The notes beneath the pieces were generated by a model. The model ran no database searches, was not told the origin of the DNA, and worked only from the letters and a program-made list of their open reading frames with translations. A stretch of 51,961 bases of DNA from a virus, in IMG/VR virus record IMGVR_UViG_3300034012_001772, positions 1-51,961 of that record. One strand, given 5' to 3'. A program made the position numbers and the translations under genes. Numbering within the stretch: position 1 is the first letter of the stretch; the number at the start of each line of letters is the position of its first letter. Of this stretch, positions 36,236 through 44,867 are shown piece after piece.

Positions 36236-36495
36236 GTATTCAGGACGAAGATGGTAACGAAATCATTCATCTCAACTCGATTTGGAGTGCGAGCTTCAAG
36301 TTGTTGATGCTGATGGTTCCTTTTTTCGCTCTGACTCTCTTCTCTTGGGGAACGTGGGTGACGATCACCATTTTTGACCACCGCGCTCAACTGAGCATCA
36401 TCGCAGACAGACACAACAGAGCCGACACTCGTTATGAGCTTCCCAACACCACCGCATCTCGAAAGACTGAACCGCAGAAAACCAAACCCAATTAA
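36232..36495 (+). CDS. Single-pass membrane protein in lysis block
   Basis: 87 residues with one transmembrane helix (about 23-47, FKLLMLMVPFFALTLFSWGT) and a polar C-terminal 40 residues (HRAQLSIIADRHNRADTRYE). The layout, N-in with a periplasmic tail, would fit an inner-membrane spanin partner for the lipoprotein, but the coiled coil is short. Could also be a holin accessory. Confidence 0.6.
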   Translation: MSIQDEDGNEIIHLNSIWSASFKLLMLMVPFFALTLFSWGTWVTITIFDHRAQLSIIADRHNRADTRYELPNTTASRKTEPQKTKPN

Positions 36496-36499
36496 GCCC

Positions 36500-36691
36500 A
36501 TGAAAATGATGATTGAAAAACTAACTGAGCCTTCAACCATTCGCGGGATTATCGCGTTGCTGGGTGCATTCGGAATCACCGTGCAACCCGAATACCACGA
36601 ACACATCATCGCTGCCGTGCTTGCGTTGATTGGTATCATCAACGTGTGGCGCAAGGAGCCTAAAATCCCCAAAGCGGAGGTCGTAGACTAA
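36500..36691 (+). CDS. Holin
   Basis: 63 residues with two transmembrane helices separated by a short loop (TIRGIIALLGAFGITV; YHEHIIAAVLALIGIINVW) and a charged tail (RKEPKIPKAEVVD). This is the small two-helix holin layout, next to an endolysin. It should form the membrane lesion that times lysis. Confidence 0.75.
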   Translation: MKMMIEKLTEPSTIRGIIALLGAFGITVQPEYHEHIIAAVLALIGIINVWRKEPKIPKAEVVD

Positions 36692-36692
36692 C

Positions 36693-36929
36693 ATGAAAGA
36701 GTTTCTCATCAAACACCTCCTCGGCTGGCTGGCAGGCATCACAGCGAAGCAGTGGTCAACCGCACTCCATTGGGTGAGCATGGCGGCAAAAGATGTGATG
36801 CTGAAAGACGGCGCAAACCGCAAGGATGCTGTCGTCAAGATGCTGAAAAGCTTTTGGCCTGAACTCCAAGGCTGGGCGTTGAACCTGCTTATCGAAACCG
36901 CAGTCGCCTTCCAACGCAAAAACTCATGA
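36693..36929 (+). CDS. Hypothetical protein next to holin
   Basis: 78 residues, amphipathic and helical (KEFLIKHLLGWLAGITAKQW; KMLKSFWPELQGWALNLLIE). Starts 1 nt after the holin stop and overlaps the next start by ATGA. Possibly a holin regulator. Not recognised. Confidence 0.65.
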   Translation: MKEFLIKHLLGWLAGITAKQWSTALHWVSMAAKDVMLKDGANRKDAVVKMLKSFWPELQGWALNLLIETAVAFQRKNS

Positions 36930-37066
36930 CCTTGAAAGCTCATCGCCGTCACAGACTTACCAAGATCAAAGCCGCTGCAAAGCTGGCGTTTATCTTCTGC
37001 ATCGGGGCGGCGGTGTGTGGACTGGTGATTTACATTTGCTCGACCATCATGCTATGCCCGCCCTGA
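36926..37066 (+). CDS. 46-residue basic membrane protein
   Basis: A basic N-terminus (LKAHRRHRLTKIKAAAK) and one transmembrane helix (LAFIFCIGAAVCGLVIYICS). ATGA-coupled to the preceding gene. Probably part of the lysis membrane apparatus. Confidence 0.6.
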   Translation: MTLKAHRRHRLTKIKAAAKLAFIFCIGAAVCGLVIYICSTIMLCPP

Positions 37067-37126
37067 ACGACCAACCTAGGACATCCCTTCTTGACCTCGG
37101 TTCGTGAGTAACCCGACTCCCTTAAA

Positions 37127-37951
37127 ATGAAAAAACCGAAAGAAGCCCCACGCCTTGCGGTCATTTTGTCCGACCTTCATGTGGGTTCTACGGTTGCCAT
37201 CTGGCCGGAGGATTTCGTATCAAGTGAAGGGGTGCCGATTGGGTTGAACAAAATCCAAGAGTGGATTCTTGACCGATGGAATGCAACGCTTGCCGCGATC
37301 AAACAAATCACCAATGGCGATCCCTACGTGCTGATCATCAACGGGGATTTGACCGAAGGCATTCACCACAAGACTTTGCAGGTGATGAGCGCAGACATTG
37401 GTGATCAGGTCAAAGCCTGCGCTATGCTACTCGCCCCCGTTGCAGCGGATGCCCATGCGCTATACATCGTGCTTGGCACTGAGTGCCACACTGGCAACCT
37501 GGAATACATCATCGGAAAAGAACTTGGCGCGGTGAGAAACCCAGAGAATGGGCTTCATGCATTTGACGAACTTCACCTCGAAATCCACGGCACATACGGA
37601 ACAGTGCGCCACCACATTGGCACGGCTGGAAACCCATACCTTGAGTCGGGCGGATTGGGGAGGGCAATGAATACAGAGATCATGGAAGCGGCAAGGTGTG
37701 GCGCACGGATACCCCGATGGATGATGCGGGCGCACAGGCACAAACACGGCATGGTGAACGACGGCAACTCCATGCTGGGGGTCACTGGTGCATGGCAACT
37801 GCTCACACGTTTCGGGAAGAAAGTCGTCCCCGCCGCTCTTTGCCAACCCTCCGCGATGATCCTCGATTGGCGTAACCGCGAGAAAATCACATTGCCCCAA
37901 ACACATGAAATCGTCATCAAACCGAGATCAAAGCGCATCCTCTCTGTGTAA
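37127..37951 (+). CDS. Metallophosphoesterase
   Basis: 274 residues. Calcineurin-like phosphoesterase motifs: LSDLHVGS (D16, H18), IINGDLTEG, GTECHTGN, RHHIGTAGN and RAHRHKHG. All ligand-type residues for two metals are visible. The substrate is unknown; phage enzymes of this kind may act on nucleic acid ends or nucleotides. It lies between the holin cluster and the endolysin, with an HTH gene 7 nt downstream. Confidence 0.85.
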   Translation: MKKPKEAPRLAVILSDLHVGSTVAIWPEDFVSSEGVPIGLNKIQEWILDRWNATLAAIKQITNGDPYVLIINGDLTEGIHHKTLQVMSADIGDQVKACAMLLAPVAADAHALYIVLGTECHTGNLEYIIGKELGAVRNPENGLHAFDELHLEIHGTYGTVRHHIGTAGNPYLESGGLGRAMNTEIMEAARCGARIPRWMMRAHRHKHGMVNDGNSMLGVTGAWQLLTRFGKKVVPAALCQPSAMILDWRNREKITLPQTHEIVIKPRSKRILSV

Positions 37952-37958
37952 CACGGTT

Positions 37959-38177
37959 ATGCTACCTGCACCCCCTATCCCACTATGGCTGATGGATCAA
38001 ACGGGGATAAGGGGACTGGACGAATTTACGGCGAAGGAATACGCCAAGGCAGCAAGCATTAGCCATGCAGCGGCGGCTAAACGACTCAATAGGGAGGTTG
38101 AATTGGGGACGCTATCAGCCCGAATGGGTGTCAGCAGTGGATCATTTGTTAAATTTTACAAGGAGGTCAAATCATGA
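37959..38177 (+). CDS. Small helix-turn-helix protein
   Basis: 72 residues. Residues 22-45 (TAKEYAKAASISHAAAAKRL) look like a helix-turn-helix followed by a short wing (GTLSARMGVSSGSFVKFY). ATGA-coupled to the endolysin (38174-38177). May be a DNA-binding accessory of the metallophosphoesterase or a late regulator. Confidence 0.65.
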   Translation: MLPAPPIPLWLMDQTGIRGLDEFTAKEYAKAASISHAAAAKRLNREVELGTLSARMGVSSGSFVKFYKEVKS

Positions 38178-38749
38178 ACACCATTGAGATTCAAGCAATG
38201 CAACGCAAGATCGGTACAACCCCAGACGGATTCTGGGGGCCAAAATCACAAGCCGCCTGCCGTGCCTACCTGCGTTCATTGATGCCAGCACGTAACCCTT
38301 GGCCCCGAAGTGACCGTGCCAGCGTGGAGGCGTTCTTTGGCAAACCTGGGGATGAATCCAACCTTGTCACTTTTGACTTTCCGTTCCCCACTTACTATGG
38401 TGGCAAGCGGGTGCTGAAAGGACGCTGCCATCACAAGGTCAAGGATAGCCTGCTGCGGATTCTAATCGAAATTGGCTCCAAGTATGGCGGGGATCGCGGC
38501 ATCATGGAAGAAGCCGAAGATTATGGTGGCATTTACAACTATCGCCCGAAGCGCGGCGGATCGTCGTTGTCTCTGCATTCTTGGGGCATTGCGATTGACC
38601 TCGACGCCGATGACAATACCTTTCGTGACTCATGGCCGATGAAGTCAGATATGCCGCTGGAGATTATGGAGTGTTTCGCCCGCGAGGGCTGGCTTTCCGC
38701 TGGCGCATTTTGGAATTTTGACGCAATGCATCACCAAGCAACACAGTAA
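38174..38749 (+). CDS. Endolysin: peptidoglycan-binding plus M15-type peptidase
   Basis: 191 residues. The N-terminal 35 residues (IEIQAMQRKIGTTPDGFWGP) look like a short peptidoglycan-binding repeat. The C-terminal part has the D-Ala-D-Ala carboxypeptidase/M15 zinc motif: SLHSWGIAIDLD (H135, D142) and W-N-F-D-A-M-H-H (D183, H186). The catalytic Glu of the family is Asp here (D183), so the residue should be checked. Acts on the cell wall at the end of infection. Confidence 0.82.
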   Translation: MNTIEIQAMQRKIGTTPDGFWGPKSQAACRAYLRSLMPARNPWPRSDRASVEAFFGKPGDESNLVTFDFPFPTYYGGKRVLKGRCHHKVKDSLLRILIEIGSKYGGDRGIMEEAEDYGGIYNYRPKRGGSSLSLHSWGIAIDLDADDNTFRDSWPMKSDMPLEIMECFAREGWLSAGAFWNFDAMHHQATQ

Positions 38750-38801
38750 CCCTGTGTGTAGCCAGACCTTGACTTATCCACGGTAAATCCTATCCTTTCC
38801 C

Positions 38802-39461
38802 ATGGCATCTGAACTCTATTTAATCCGAAAAGATGGACGCTTTGCTAAATTCAGCAAGGTCGAAGCGGTGGAGTTGACCTCGGGTATGTTAGAGGCAGTA
38901 TTTACTGGCTCCATCAGCACCAACGTCCTCACGGTTACCGCAGTTTCCAGCGGGACAATACGAGTCGGGATGAGCCTCACAAGCAGCGGCACAATTTCTG
39001 ATAACACCACTATTATCGCTTTCGAAACTGGGACAGGCGGAACTGGCACTTACAAAGTCAGCACCAATCAAACCAGAAGCTCGGCAACATTAACTGGGTC
39101 AGGAGACACGGATTCGATGATGGTTTGGTCGAGTGAATACAGGGACATTGGATTTACGCCAACAACAGGTACTACTGGATTTCAAGATGATGGCTACCTT
39201 GCAGTAAGCCCAGTGTATATGGAGGAGGGATACCAAGTATCTGCCGCAGTTAGTGGGCTTACTCCAACCAACACACCGCAAATGTCCCCTGAAAGAGCGC
39301 AAGCCCGAGTTCCAGATAACATCTCTCACCACCCGCTTCGTCAGTCGTTGCTATTCCGCACCCACTGGCAATTCGACAGAGGGGCTTCGTCTGCACCCCG
39401 TTACCTCTATGCCACTTGGGAGCGTGGCGATGTCATCGCAGATAATCCGCCTTCACGCTAA
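38802..39461 (+). CDS. Virion protein with inserted phage beta-module
   Basis: 219 residues. The N-terminal 30 residues and the C-terminal half (LLFRTHWQFDRGASSAPRYL) flank a Gly/Thr/Ser module (about 34-100: FTGSISTNVLTVTAVSSGTI, then GTGGTGTYKVSTNQT) that is widely shuffled among phage structural proteins. Probably a minor virion or fibre-attachment protein. TAATG overlap with the next gene (39459-39463). Confidence 0.68.
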   Translation: MASELYLIRKDGRFAKFSKVEAVELTSGMLEAVFTGSISTNVLTVTAVSSGTIRVGMSLTSSGTISDNTTIIAFETGTGGTGTYKVSTNQTRSSATLTGSGDTDSMMVWSSEYRDIGFTPTTGTTGFQDDGYLAVSPVYMEEGYQVSAAVSGLTPTNTPQMSPERAQARVPDNISHHPLRQSLLFRTHWQFDRGASSAPRYLYATWERGDVIADNPPSR

Positions 39462-40279
39462 TGGCAGCACCCTCCAACCAGACTGGTGGCAAATACACCA
39501 TACTTGACACACCAAACCCCGAAGAGTTTTCATTTCGGGTTTTGGTCGATGCGGCTCGTATCAAGCCGTCCGACATCCCCAGAAGGGAGACGCCGTATAT
39601 TGACTGCAAGTTTCCAGTGAAACCAAGGTTTCTACTGGATTGTGAGTATCGTGATTATATTTACTCCTACGCCAAAGCTGAAGGCGAGGGGGTGTGGTTC
39701 CATTTTGCCAAAAACAAAACATACGAAGAACGCAATACCCCGTTTGAGGTGTATCCGGATTGGAGAGAGTTTTCTTGGCCAGCTATCCTTGAGGATTTGT
39801 ATTTTGTCCAGACAACGACATTTCCGCAAACGGTAGGCACAGGGGGGTCAGCGGTAGCCACAGCCCCCCGCATCTTCCCAAGATTCAAGCATATCCCCCA
39901 AACAAGCGTTCCAAGTGAGGTCAAGGTGGAATTGTTTTTGTCACCCGTTGCTTGGCCGGAATCCGAGCTATTTGTCAATCACCCAATCCCGACAAGTATC
40001 GATGGTTCGTACTTGGGCGTGAGTGTGAGCTTTCCGAGGTGTCTCCACCAAACAGTTGTATTGGGCGAGCAAGTCCCTGGCGCATCTGTTCTCTTTGGAT
40101 CAGGTGTCGTTGACCCCCCACTAGATCGCAACCTTGAGAAGATGATCTTTCCAGCCACCAACTATGAAGATTGGTCATCCTTCATCTTGAGCGATGGACA
40201 ACAAATCACAAATGGGGTATTCCTTCGTGAGCGGATAACCATTTACCCCCCGTACAAACCAGAGGCCATCGTCCAATGA
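39461..40279 (+). CDS. Hypothetical virion protein
   Basis: 272 residues, soluble and beta-rich, no recognised motif. Aromatic-rich segments (EGEGVWFHFAKNKTYEERN; DWREFSWPAILEDLYFVQTT) and a C-terminal FILSDGQQITNGVFLRERIT are visible. Position among late structural genes suggests a tail or fibre-associated role. Confidence 0.65.
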   Translation: MAAPSNQTGGKYTILDTPNPEEFSFRVLVDAARIKPSDIPRRETPYIDCKFPVKPRFLLDCEYRDYIYSYAKAEGEGVWFHFAKNKTYEERNTPFEVYPDWREFSWPAILEDLYFVQTTTFPQTVGTGGSAVATAPRIFPRFKHIPQTSVPSEVKVELFLSPVAWPESELFVNHPIPTSIDGSYLGVSVSFPRCLHQTVVLGEQVPGASVLFGSGVVDPPLDRNLEKMIFPATNYEDWSSFILSDGQQITNGVFLRERITIYPPYKPEAIVQ

Positions 40280-40473
40280 TCAAAACCACCGCTGGCGAGT
40301 TTGAGTCCACCAGCCCTTTTTTGAGCCGCAAATCGCTCTACGGGAAAGGTGAGACGGATGCTGATTCAAACCCAGAGGTGGCCCTTGATTCAAGTTCAGT
40401 AAGAGCGGAATCCCGAAACTCATCGCGTCCCCGCATAAAGCTTGACAGTTTTTCGTTCTCCTACCAGACTTAG
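40276..40473 (+). CDS. Small polar hypothetical ORF
   Basis: 65 residues, Ser/Arg-rich and low in hydrophobic residues (DADSNPEVALDSSSVRAESR). Opens with an ATGA overlap (40276-40279) and stops 2 nt before the glycosyltransferase start. Spacing supports a gene; composition does not strongly. Confidence 0.42.
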   Translation: MIKTTAGEFESTSPFLSRKSLYGKGETDADSNPEVALDSSSVRAESRNSSRPRIKLDSFSFSYQT

Positions 40474-40475
40474 AC

Positions 40476-41183
40476 ATGATCGGAGCAACGGTAGTCAGCC
40501 CAGCATACAGGCACCTCGAAAAAGAGTCAGTAAGCAGATTCAAAAAGTTCACAGGCATCACAGAAGTCGAGGTGGTCAGGTGCAGAGACAAGGATGGGTT
40601 CAACCCAAAGCTCAACCTCGACAAGCTCCTCGGGCGCAAGAAGATCGTGTTTTTTGATGTCGATTGGTGGGCTGTCCAGCCAATCCCAAAAAGCCTTTTC
40701 GAGTCTGACGCTTGGGGCGGGGTTCAAGATTCTGCCACCTGGAACCCGAGAGCCTACCCTGGGATTGACTGTGGATTGTTCAAGCTCGACAAGACGCGCT
40801 ACATCAACAGCGGATTCATGTCTTTCGATCTGAGCAACCCGCTGCATCGAAAAGTGTTTCAGCTCGCCCGCAGGTTGTCGGTTAAGAAAGGTGGCAAGGC
40901 GGTCGATCCAACAGATCAAGGGTACCTGAATATCGCGCTTCAGCGGCTGAATGTGCCGCAAACCATGTGGCCGATGAGCTTTAACTTCTACGTCCTCGCC
41001 GCAGTGTGGGGGCAGGTGCCATACATCCCACGGGTGCTTCACGGCATCCACGCAGCCGGATTCCCCCTCAAGCACAAGAAACACGCCCTCCAAGCCCAAG
41101 CTGCCATTTTCGACATGGTTCCCGCACCGATGTGCATCGAAGCCGTAAAGTTCCACCACGCCTGCCAATTCGAACTAGCATGA
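40476..41183 (+). CDS. GT-A (GT8-like) glycosyltransferase
   Basis: 235 residues. KKIVFFDVDWW holds a D-x-D metal site, followed by FMSFDLSNPLHRKVF (sugar-nucleotide region), a D-Q-G-Y-L-N-I-A-L segment and NFYVLAAVWG, then HGIHAAGFPLK. This is the layout of GT8-type glycosyltransferases. ATGA-coupled (41180-41183) to a methyltransferase, so the pair may glycosylate and methylate the same glycan. Acceptor could be a virion protein or a host glycan. Confidence 0.75.
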   Translation: MIGATVVSPAYRHLEKESVSRFKKFTGITEVEVVRCRDKDGFNPKLNLDKLLGRKKIVFFDVDWWAVQPIPKSLFESDAWGGVQDSATWNPRAYPGIDCGLFKLDKTRYINSGFMSFDLSNPLHRKVFQLARRLSVKKGGKAVDPTDQGYLNIALQRLNVPQTMWPMSFNFYVLAAVWGQVPYIPRVLHGIHAAGFPLKHKKHALQAQAAIFDMVPAPMCIEAVKFHHACQFELA

Positions 41184-42415
41184 GTGCCACACACATCCTG
41201 TTTCCAGATTCAAAGACGCCAAGACTTGAGCAGTATAAGCTGGCGTGGAAGATGCTTCTTGACCCAAGTTCGGAAGAAGAGGATCGGTGCCATGCCAAGT
41301 GTTGGCTGGCATACAGATGCGCAGATGGTGAAATATCATACACAGATTATTTAGACAAAATCAAGCCTGTTTCCCCGAATTTTTCAAACATGGTCAACCA
41401 TCGGCACGCTAGATGGGTTGTGTCGATAACAATGTCGGATATATTCGCTTCACTATCTAATGATCAGTGTGACGAGGGGTGGGTACAAATAGCGGAACAC
41501 ACTTGGCGGTACTGCTTTTACGAGGCGATCTCAATCCAACCCCCCGCAGTTACCTCTTTTGTCAGGTTAGGCGTTATTTTGGCATATAAGGCATTTCTTT
41601 CAGGAGAAGAGAACATATCGGCTAGAATCATCAAAGACACTTGGGAGAGATACAAAAAAGCGTGTCAGGTTTGGCATTGGGAGAATATGACGTATCGCCC
41701 AATGGAAGCTATTGACGATATGAAAGCCTTGCAGATGCTACAGTTTATAGGGGTGGCTTTAGGTTTAGTGCGGAAGTCAAACGCTGAATGGTGTACTCCA
41801 GCAAAGATGATGGCACCAGAGGGAGCTAGATATGATCCTTTTATCCGTGGTATTGCAAGAATGAGCCAACTGGCTACTGACAAAAGCCGAATAATATTCC
41901 CAGACCCAAATAAAACGGAGCGCGAAGCTATTGCTGACTATGCTGGGGGTGGGCTGTTTGTTGAGCTAGGTGTTGCCTCTGCGGCATTTGCGGAACGGGT
42001 GCTGGATAGAAATCGCGGGATGACCTACCTTGGCATTGACAAGTGGGATGATCACCACAATGTCGCTGAGATGGAAAAAGCAGCCATCAAGCTCTCAAGA
42101 TTTGGGAGCAGGGCTGAACTGAAGAGAGCCTCGTTTGGGGATGCTTTCAGAGATTTTGCTGACGAGTCCTGCGATGTCATCTACGTGGACGGGTATGCCC
42201 ACACGGGGCAGGACGACGGCAAAACCCTGCGCGACTGGTGGCCAAAGGTCAAAGCAGGCGGGGTTTTTTCAGGCCATGACTACGATGAGAAGTGGTCAAA
42301 AACCATTGCTGCTGTCGATGAATTTGCTAAAAGCATTGGCCTCCCCGTGGAAGTCATCAAAGATGAACCTTTTCCAAGCTGGGTCATCCGAAAACCAGCC
42401 AAACCGCACCCTTGA
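41180..42415 (+). CDS. SAM-dependent methyltransferase with N-terminal extension
   Basis: 411 residues from the ATG at 41180. Residues 240-400 hold a class I Rossmann methyltransferase core: GGLFVELGVASAAFAERVL, YLGIDKWDD, RASFGDAFRDFADESCDVIY, VDGYAHTG and DWWPKVKAGGVFSGHDYDEK. Methyltransf_24-like. The first 200 or so residues are an unassigned helical domain (RYKKACQVWHWENM). Coupled to the upstream glycosyltransferase. Glycan or protein methylation is more likely than DNA methylation because no N4/N6 or C5 catalytic motif (DPPY or PCQ) is seen. Confidence 0.78.
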   Translation: MSATHILFPDSKTPRLEQYKLAWKMLLDPSSEEEDRCHAKCWLAYRCADGEISYTDYLDKIKPVSPNFSNMVNHRHARWVVSITMSDIFASLSNDQCDEGWVQIAEHTWRYCFYEAISIQPPAVTSFVRLGVILAYKAFLSGEENISARIIKDTWERYKKACQVWHWENMTYRPMEAIDDMKALQMLQFIGVALGLVRKSNAEWCTPAKMMAPEGARYDPFIRGIARMSQLATDKSRIIFPDPNKTEREAIADYAGGGLFVELGVASAAFAERVLDRNRGMTYLGIDKWDDHHNVAEMEKAAIKLSRFGSRAELKRASFGDAFRDFADESCDVIYVDGYAHTGQDDGKTLRDWWPKVKAGGVFSGHDYDEKWSKTIAAVDEFAKSIGLPVEVIKDEPFPSWVIRKPAKPHP

Positions 42416-42445
42416 TTCATCGGGCATAGGCGTTAATGTCAAAGC

Positions 42446-43387
42446 ATGATTTCCCGCATAACTGTCGCGGATGCCCGTGAAGCTCTCTATCCCTACGTTT
42501 GTGGGGACGACAGGAACTCGTCCCGATTTCTGGAATACCTGAATCAGGCTAGGGAGCGAATCCTGAACTCTGGCAAGTGGAAAGGCACTGTTCTGAACGT
42601 GCTTTTCGAGCAGTTGGACGGCTACATCTCTTTGCCGAGGGAGGGCGAAGCACTACTTGGGTTGCACATCAACAACTTCATTTTCCCCGTCAACAGCAAG
42701 TGGTATGAGTACAATGTCAATGGCCCTGGCAAAGTGCCAGACTCCATTCAGTCGATGAATATTGCAATCGACCTTGGGGAGAACTACTGCACCATCGAAG
42801 ACATTGATGAGCCTGTTGAGATCGTCTTGGAAGCGGTAAACGCAGAAGACGCAGGACAAGTGATTCGCCTTTTTGGCAAAGACGAGAACGGCGAAGAAAT
42901 CTTTGATGCTGATGGGGTGAGGGGAGAGGAGATTGAACTCAGCACTTCACCTGTCACATCGACGAAAACCTACTCAACGCTTACTCAGGTAAATAAAGGT
43001 CTGACATTTGGCTACGTCAAACTCTACGCAGACGAATCCCCAGACAGACTTTTAGCCAACTATGCGCCGTCCGAGTTCAATCCGCTATACCGCAGGTATA
43101 TGCTCAAAACCAAGGATGATGCCTCGATCACGGGCAAGATGAAGCTGAGATATTTTCCGCTTTGCTCTGAGAGCGAACCCGTGGTTCCTGCAAATCTGGG
43201 CGCACTAAAGATGGCTCTGTTGGCCCTCACCTACGAGGACAGCAATGATCTGGCGTCTGCCCAGCAATACTGGGGGAATTGCTATTCTCTTTTGGATGAT
43301 CAGATGCGGGAACACCGTGGTAGTGTTCGTGCAACCCCAAATGTCAGTCTGTTCCCATCTGGGAGAGGAATCCCATCACTCCTATAA
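42446..43387 (+). CDS. Tail/neck protein candidate
   Basis: 313 residues. The N-terminus (ITVADAREALYPYVCGDDR; YLNQARERILNSGKWKGTVL) resembles tail-tubular/neck proteins of short-tailed phages that begin with a helical bundle and then beta domains. Middle segments (DGYISLPREGEALLGLH; DLGENYCTIEDIDEPVEIVL) and a helical C-terminus follow. Assignment is from position and general pattern, no motif proof. Confidence 0.6.
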   Translation: MISRITVADAREALYPYVCGDDRNSSRFLEYLNQARERILNSGKWKGTVLNVLFEQLDGYISLPREGEALLGLHINNFIFPVNSKWYEYNVNGPGKVPDSIQSMNIAIDLGENYCTIEDIDEPVEIVLEAVNAEDAGQVIRLFGKDENGEEIFDADGVRGEEIELSTSPVTSTKTYSTLTQVNKGLTFGYVKLYADESPDRLLANYAPSEFNPLYRRYMLKTKDDASITGKMKLRYFPLCSESEPVVPANLGALKMALLALTYEDSNDLASAQQYWGNCYSLLDDQMREHRGSVRATPNVSLFPSGRGIPSLL

Positions 43388-43401
43388 CCTCACTTTGAAT
43401 T

Positions 43402-44688
43402 ATGGCATCACCTTATATGTATTCCGGCGGAGCACTTAAACCCAACAGTGGTGGCGTTTACCCCAACAGCGTTGCAGGCATTAACCAACAACAGCAGTTG
43501 GCGAACCAGACCTCATACCTAAACTCAGCAGGAAATTACGGATGGGACCCAGTTACAGGGGCACCTATCACAGACCTGAATGCGGCAAAAGCTTTGAACA
43601 ACCCGAATAGTGATGCATTCAAAAGCACAGCGTTTGCTTTGAAACAAGGTTTTGGTAACGCGGCAACGCTCCCACAGTATACCCCTGGCGAAGGTGAATA
43701 CAGGATGGCACCCCGAAACAACGGTGGCCCCATGACTCCTGTGGGGCAAACCCCATACACCCCTGGGATGTCCGGCTACCAACGGACGGGGTTTCGAGCA
43801 CCAATCAAGTCAGGGCGCAGCCGCCTTGACCCCGAACGCATCGCCGGAAAGATGGCCCGTGGCACCGCCCGCCCAGGTGAGGTTGCCGCTGCTGAGATGA
43901 TGCTCAAGCTCCCTGGTATGCAGGCAGAGGCGGAGCAAGCCCGTTTCATGAACTCCACAATGGCTGACCCCAAGTTTCAGGAGATGTTGCGCAAGAAGAT
44001 GATGGATGCGATGGGGACGCAGGATCAGACGAACACAAATCAGACGAACGCAGCGAATCCAACAAAAGCAACCACCACGGCTGACTACACGGCAAAGAAT
44101 GGGGGGTTAACCCCCCCACGGCCCAGCGCATTGGACGAAGCATACGCGAAGGGTGGTATGACTCGGCCAACGTCTTCGTATCAACCCCCACGGGGGACGA
44201 CACGCGCAGAAGGCGGCGAAATGGAGATGGGGGACGACGAAGGCGGCGAGGGTGAAGAGGACGCCTACCTCTTGGGTGAAGAAGGGCCGGAGATGGTCAT
44301 CAAGCGCGACAATGGTTCCATGTTCGTGTTGCCAGCCGATGTCACTGAGAAGATCATGGCGGGTATCACCATGGAGGACACAGAGGATAATCAGGACGCC
44401 ATGGCTGCGGCGATGCAGCGCATGGGCATGGAGCCAAAAATGGGTGGCGGCAAGATGAAGCCATACATGAAGGGTGGCAAGATGGGGACGTGTATGTGTG
44501 GGGGCAAAATGGGTTCATGTATGTGCGGCGGCAAGATGAAAGCTCGCATGGGCGGTGGCCCTATGGGTGGAGAGCCTATGGTTTACCGTTCTCCTGGAGC
44601 CATGGGCAAATACTATCAGCTTGACCCCAATGCGGCTTACTCAGTCAATCCGCTAACTGGAAAACCCGAAAGGGCAGAGATGATATGA
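43402..44688 (+). CDS. Virion protein with Met/Cys/Gly/Lys repeat tail
   Basis: 428 residues. The polar Asn/Gly/Gln N-terminal half is followed by LGEEGPEMVIKRDNGSMFVL, a motif seen near the ends of phage tail proteins. The C-terminal segment (about 345-400) repeats GGKM with Cys pairs: KMGGGKMKPYMKGGKMGTCM, then CGGKMGSCMCGGKMKARMGG. Such M/C/G repeats are unusual in virion proteins. ATGA-coupled (44685-44688) to a short basic gene that shares the MGGGPM motif. Possibly metal-binding or membrane-interacting; not known. Confidence 0.7.
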   Translation: MASPYMYSGGALKPNSGGVYPNSVAGINQQQQLANQTSYLNSAGNYGWDPVTGAPITDLNAAKALNNPNSDAFKSTAFALKQGFGNAATLPQYTPGEGEYRMAPRNNGGPMTPVGQTPYTPGMSGYQRTGFRAPIKSGRSRLDPERIAGKMARGTARPGEVAAAEMMLKLPGMQAEAEQARFMNSTMADPKFQEMLRKKMMDAMGTQDQTNTNQTNAANPTKATTTADYTAKNGGLTPPRPSALDEAYAKGGMTRPTSSYQPPRGTTRAEGGEMEMGDDEGGEGEEDAYLLGEEGPEMVIKRDNGSMFVLPADVTEKIMAGITMEDTEDNQDAMAAAMQRMGMEPKMGGGKMKPYMKGGKMGTCMCGGKMGSCMCGGKMKARMGGGPMGGEPMVYRSPGAMGKYYQLDPNAAYSVNPLTGKPERAEMI

Positions 44689-44849
44689 AAAACAAAAGCT
44701 CTACCAAGACACCGCGCAAAACGGCGACCAAAGTGAAGCCTTTGATGGGCGGCGGGCCTATGGCCCAAGAGACAGGCCGGATGGCCCCGATGAGCCGCAC
44801 AAAAACGCGCAAGAACACTCTGTTCGACGCCATGAAGAAACTCGTTTAA
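44685..44849 (+). CDS. Small basic internal protein candidate
   Basis: 54 residues (MKNKSSTKTPRKTATKVKPL, then MGGGPMAQETGRMAPMSRTK and a final LFDAMKKLV). Highly basic, Met/Lys/Arg-rich. It repeats the MGGGPM motif from the end of the coupled upstream protein. Likely a DNA-associated or structural accessory protein of the virion. Confidence 0.62.
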   Translation: MKNKSSTKTPRKTATKVKPLMGGGPMAQETGRMAPMSRTKTRKNTLFDAMKKLV

Positions 44850-44867
44850 CCTATCCCCAGCAACACT

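Noticed and set aside
37054-37107. 17-codon frame (M-P-A-L-N-D-Q-P)
   Set aside because: No SD, no family and no conserved neighbour coupling; could equally be chance.
40476-42415. DNA methyltransferase of a restriction-modification system
   Set aside because: No DPPY- or PCQ-type motif and no endonuclease beside it; coupling to a glycosyltransferase points to glycan or protein substrates.
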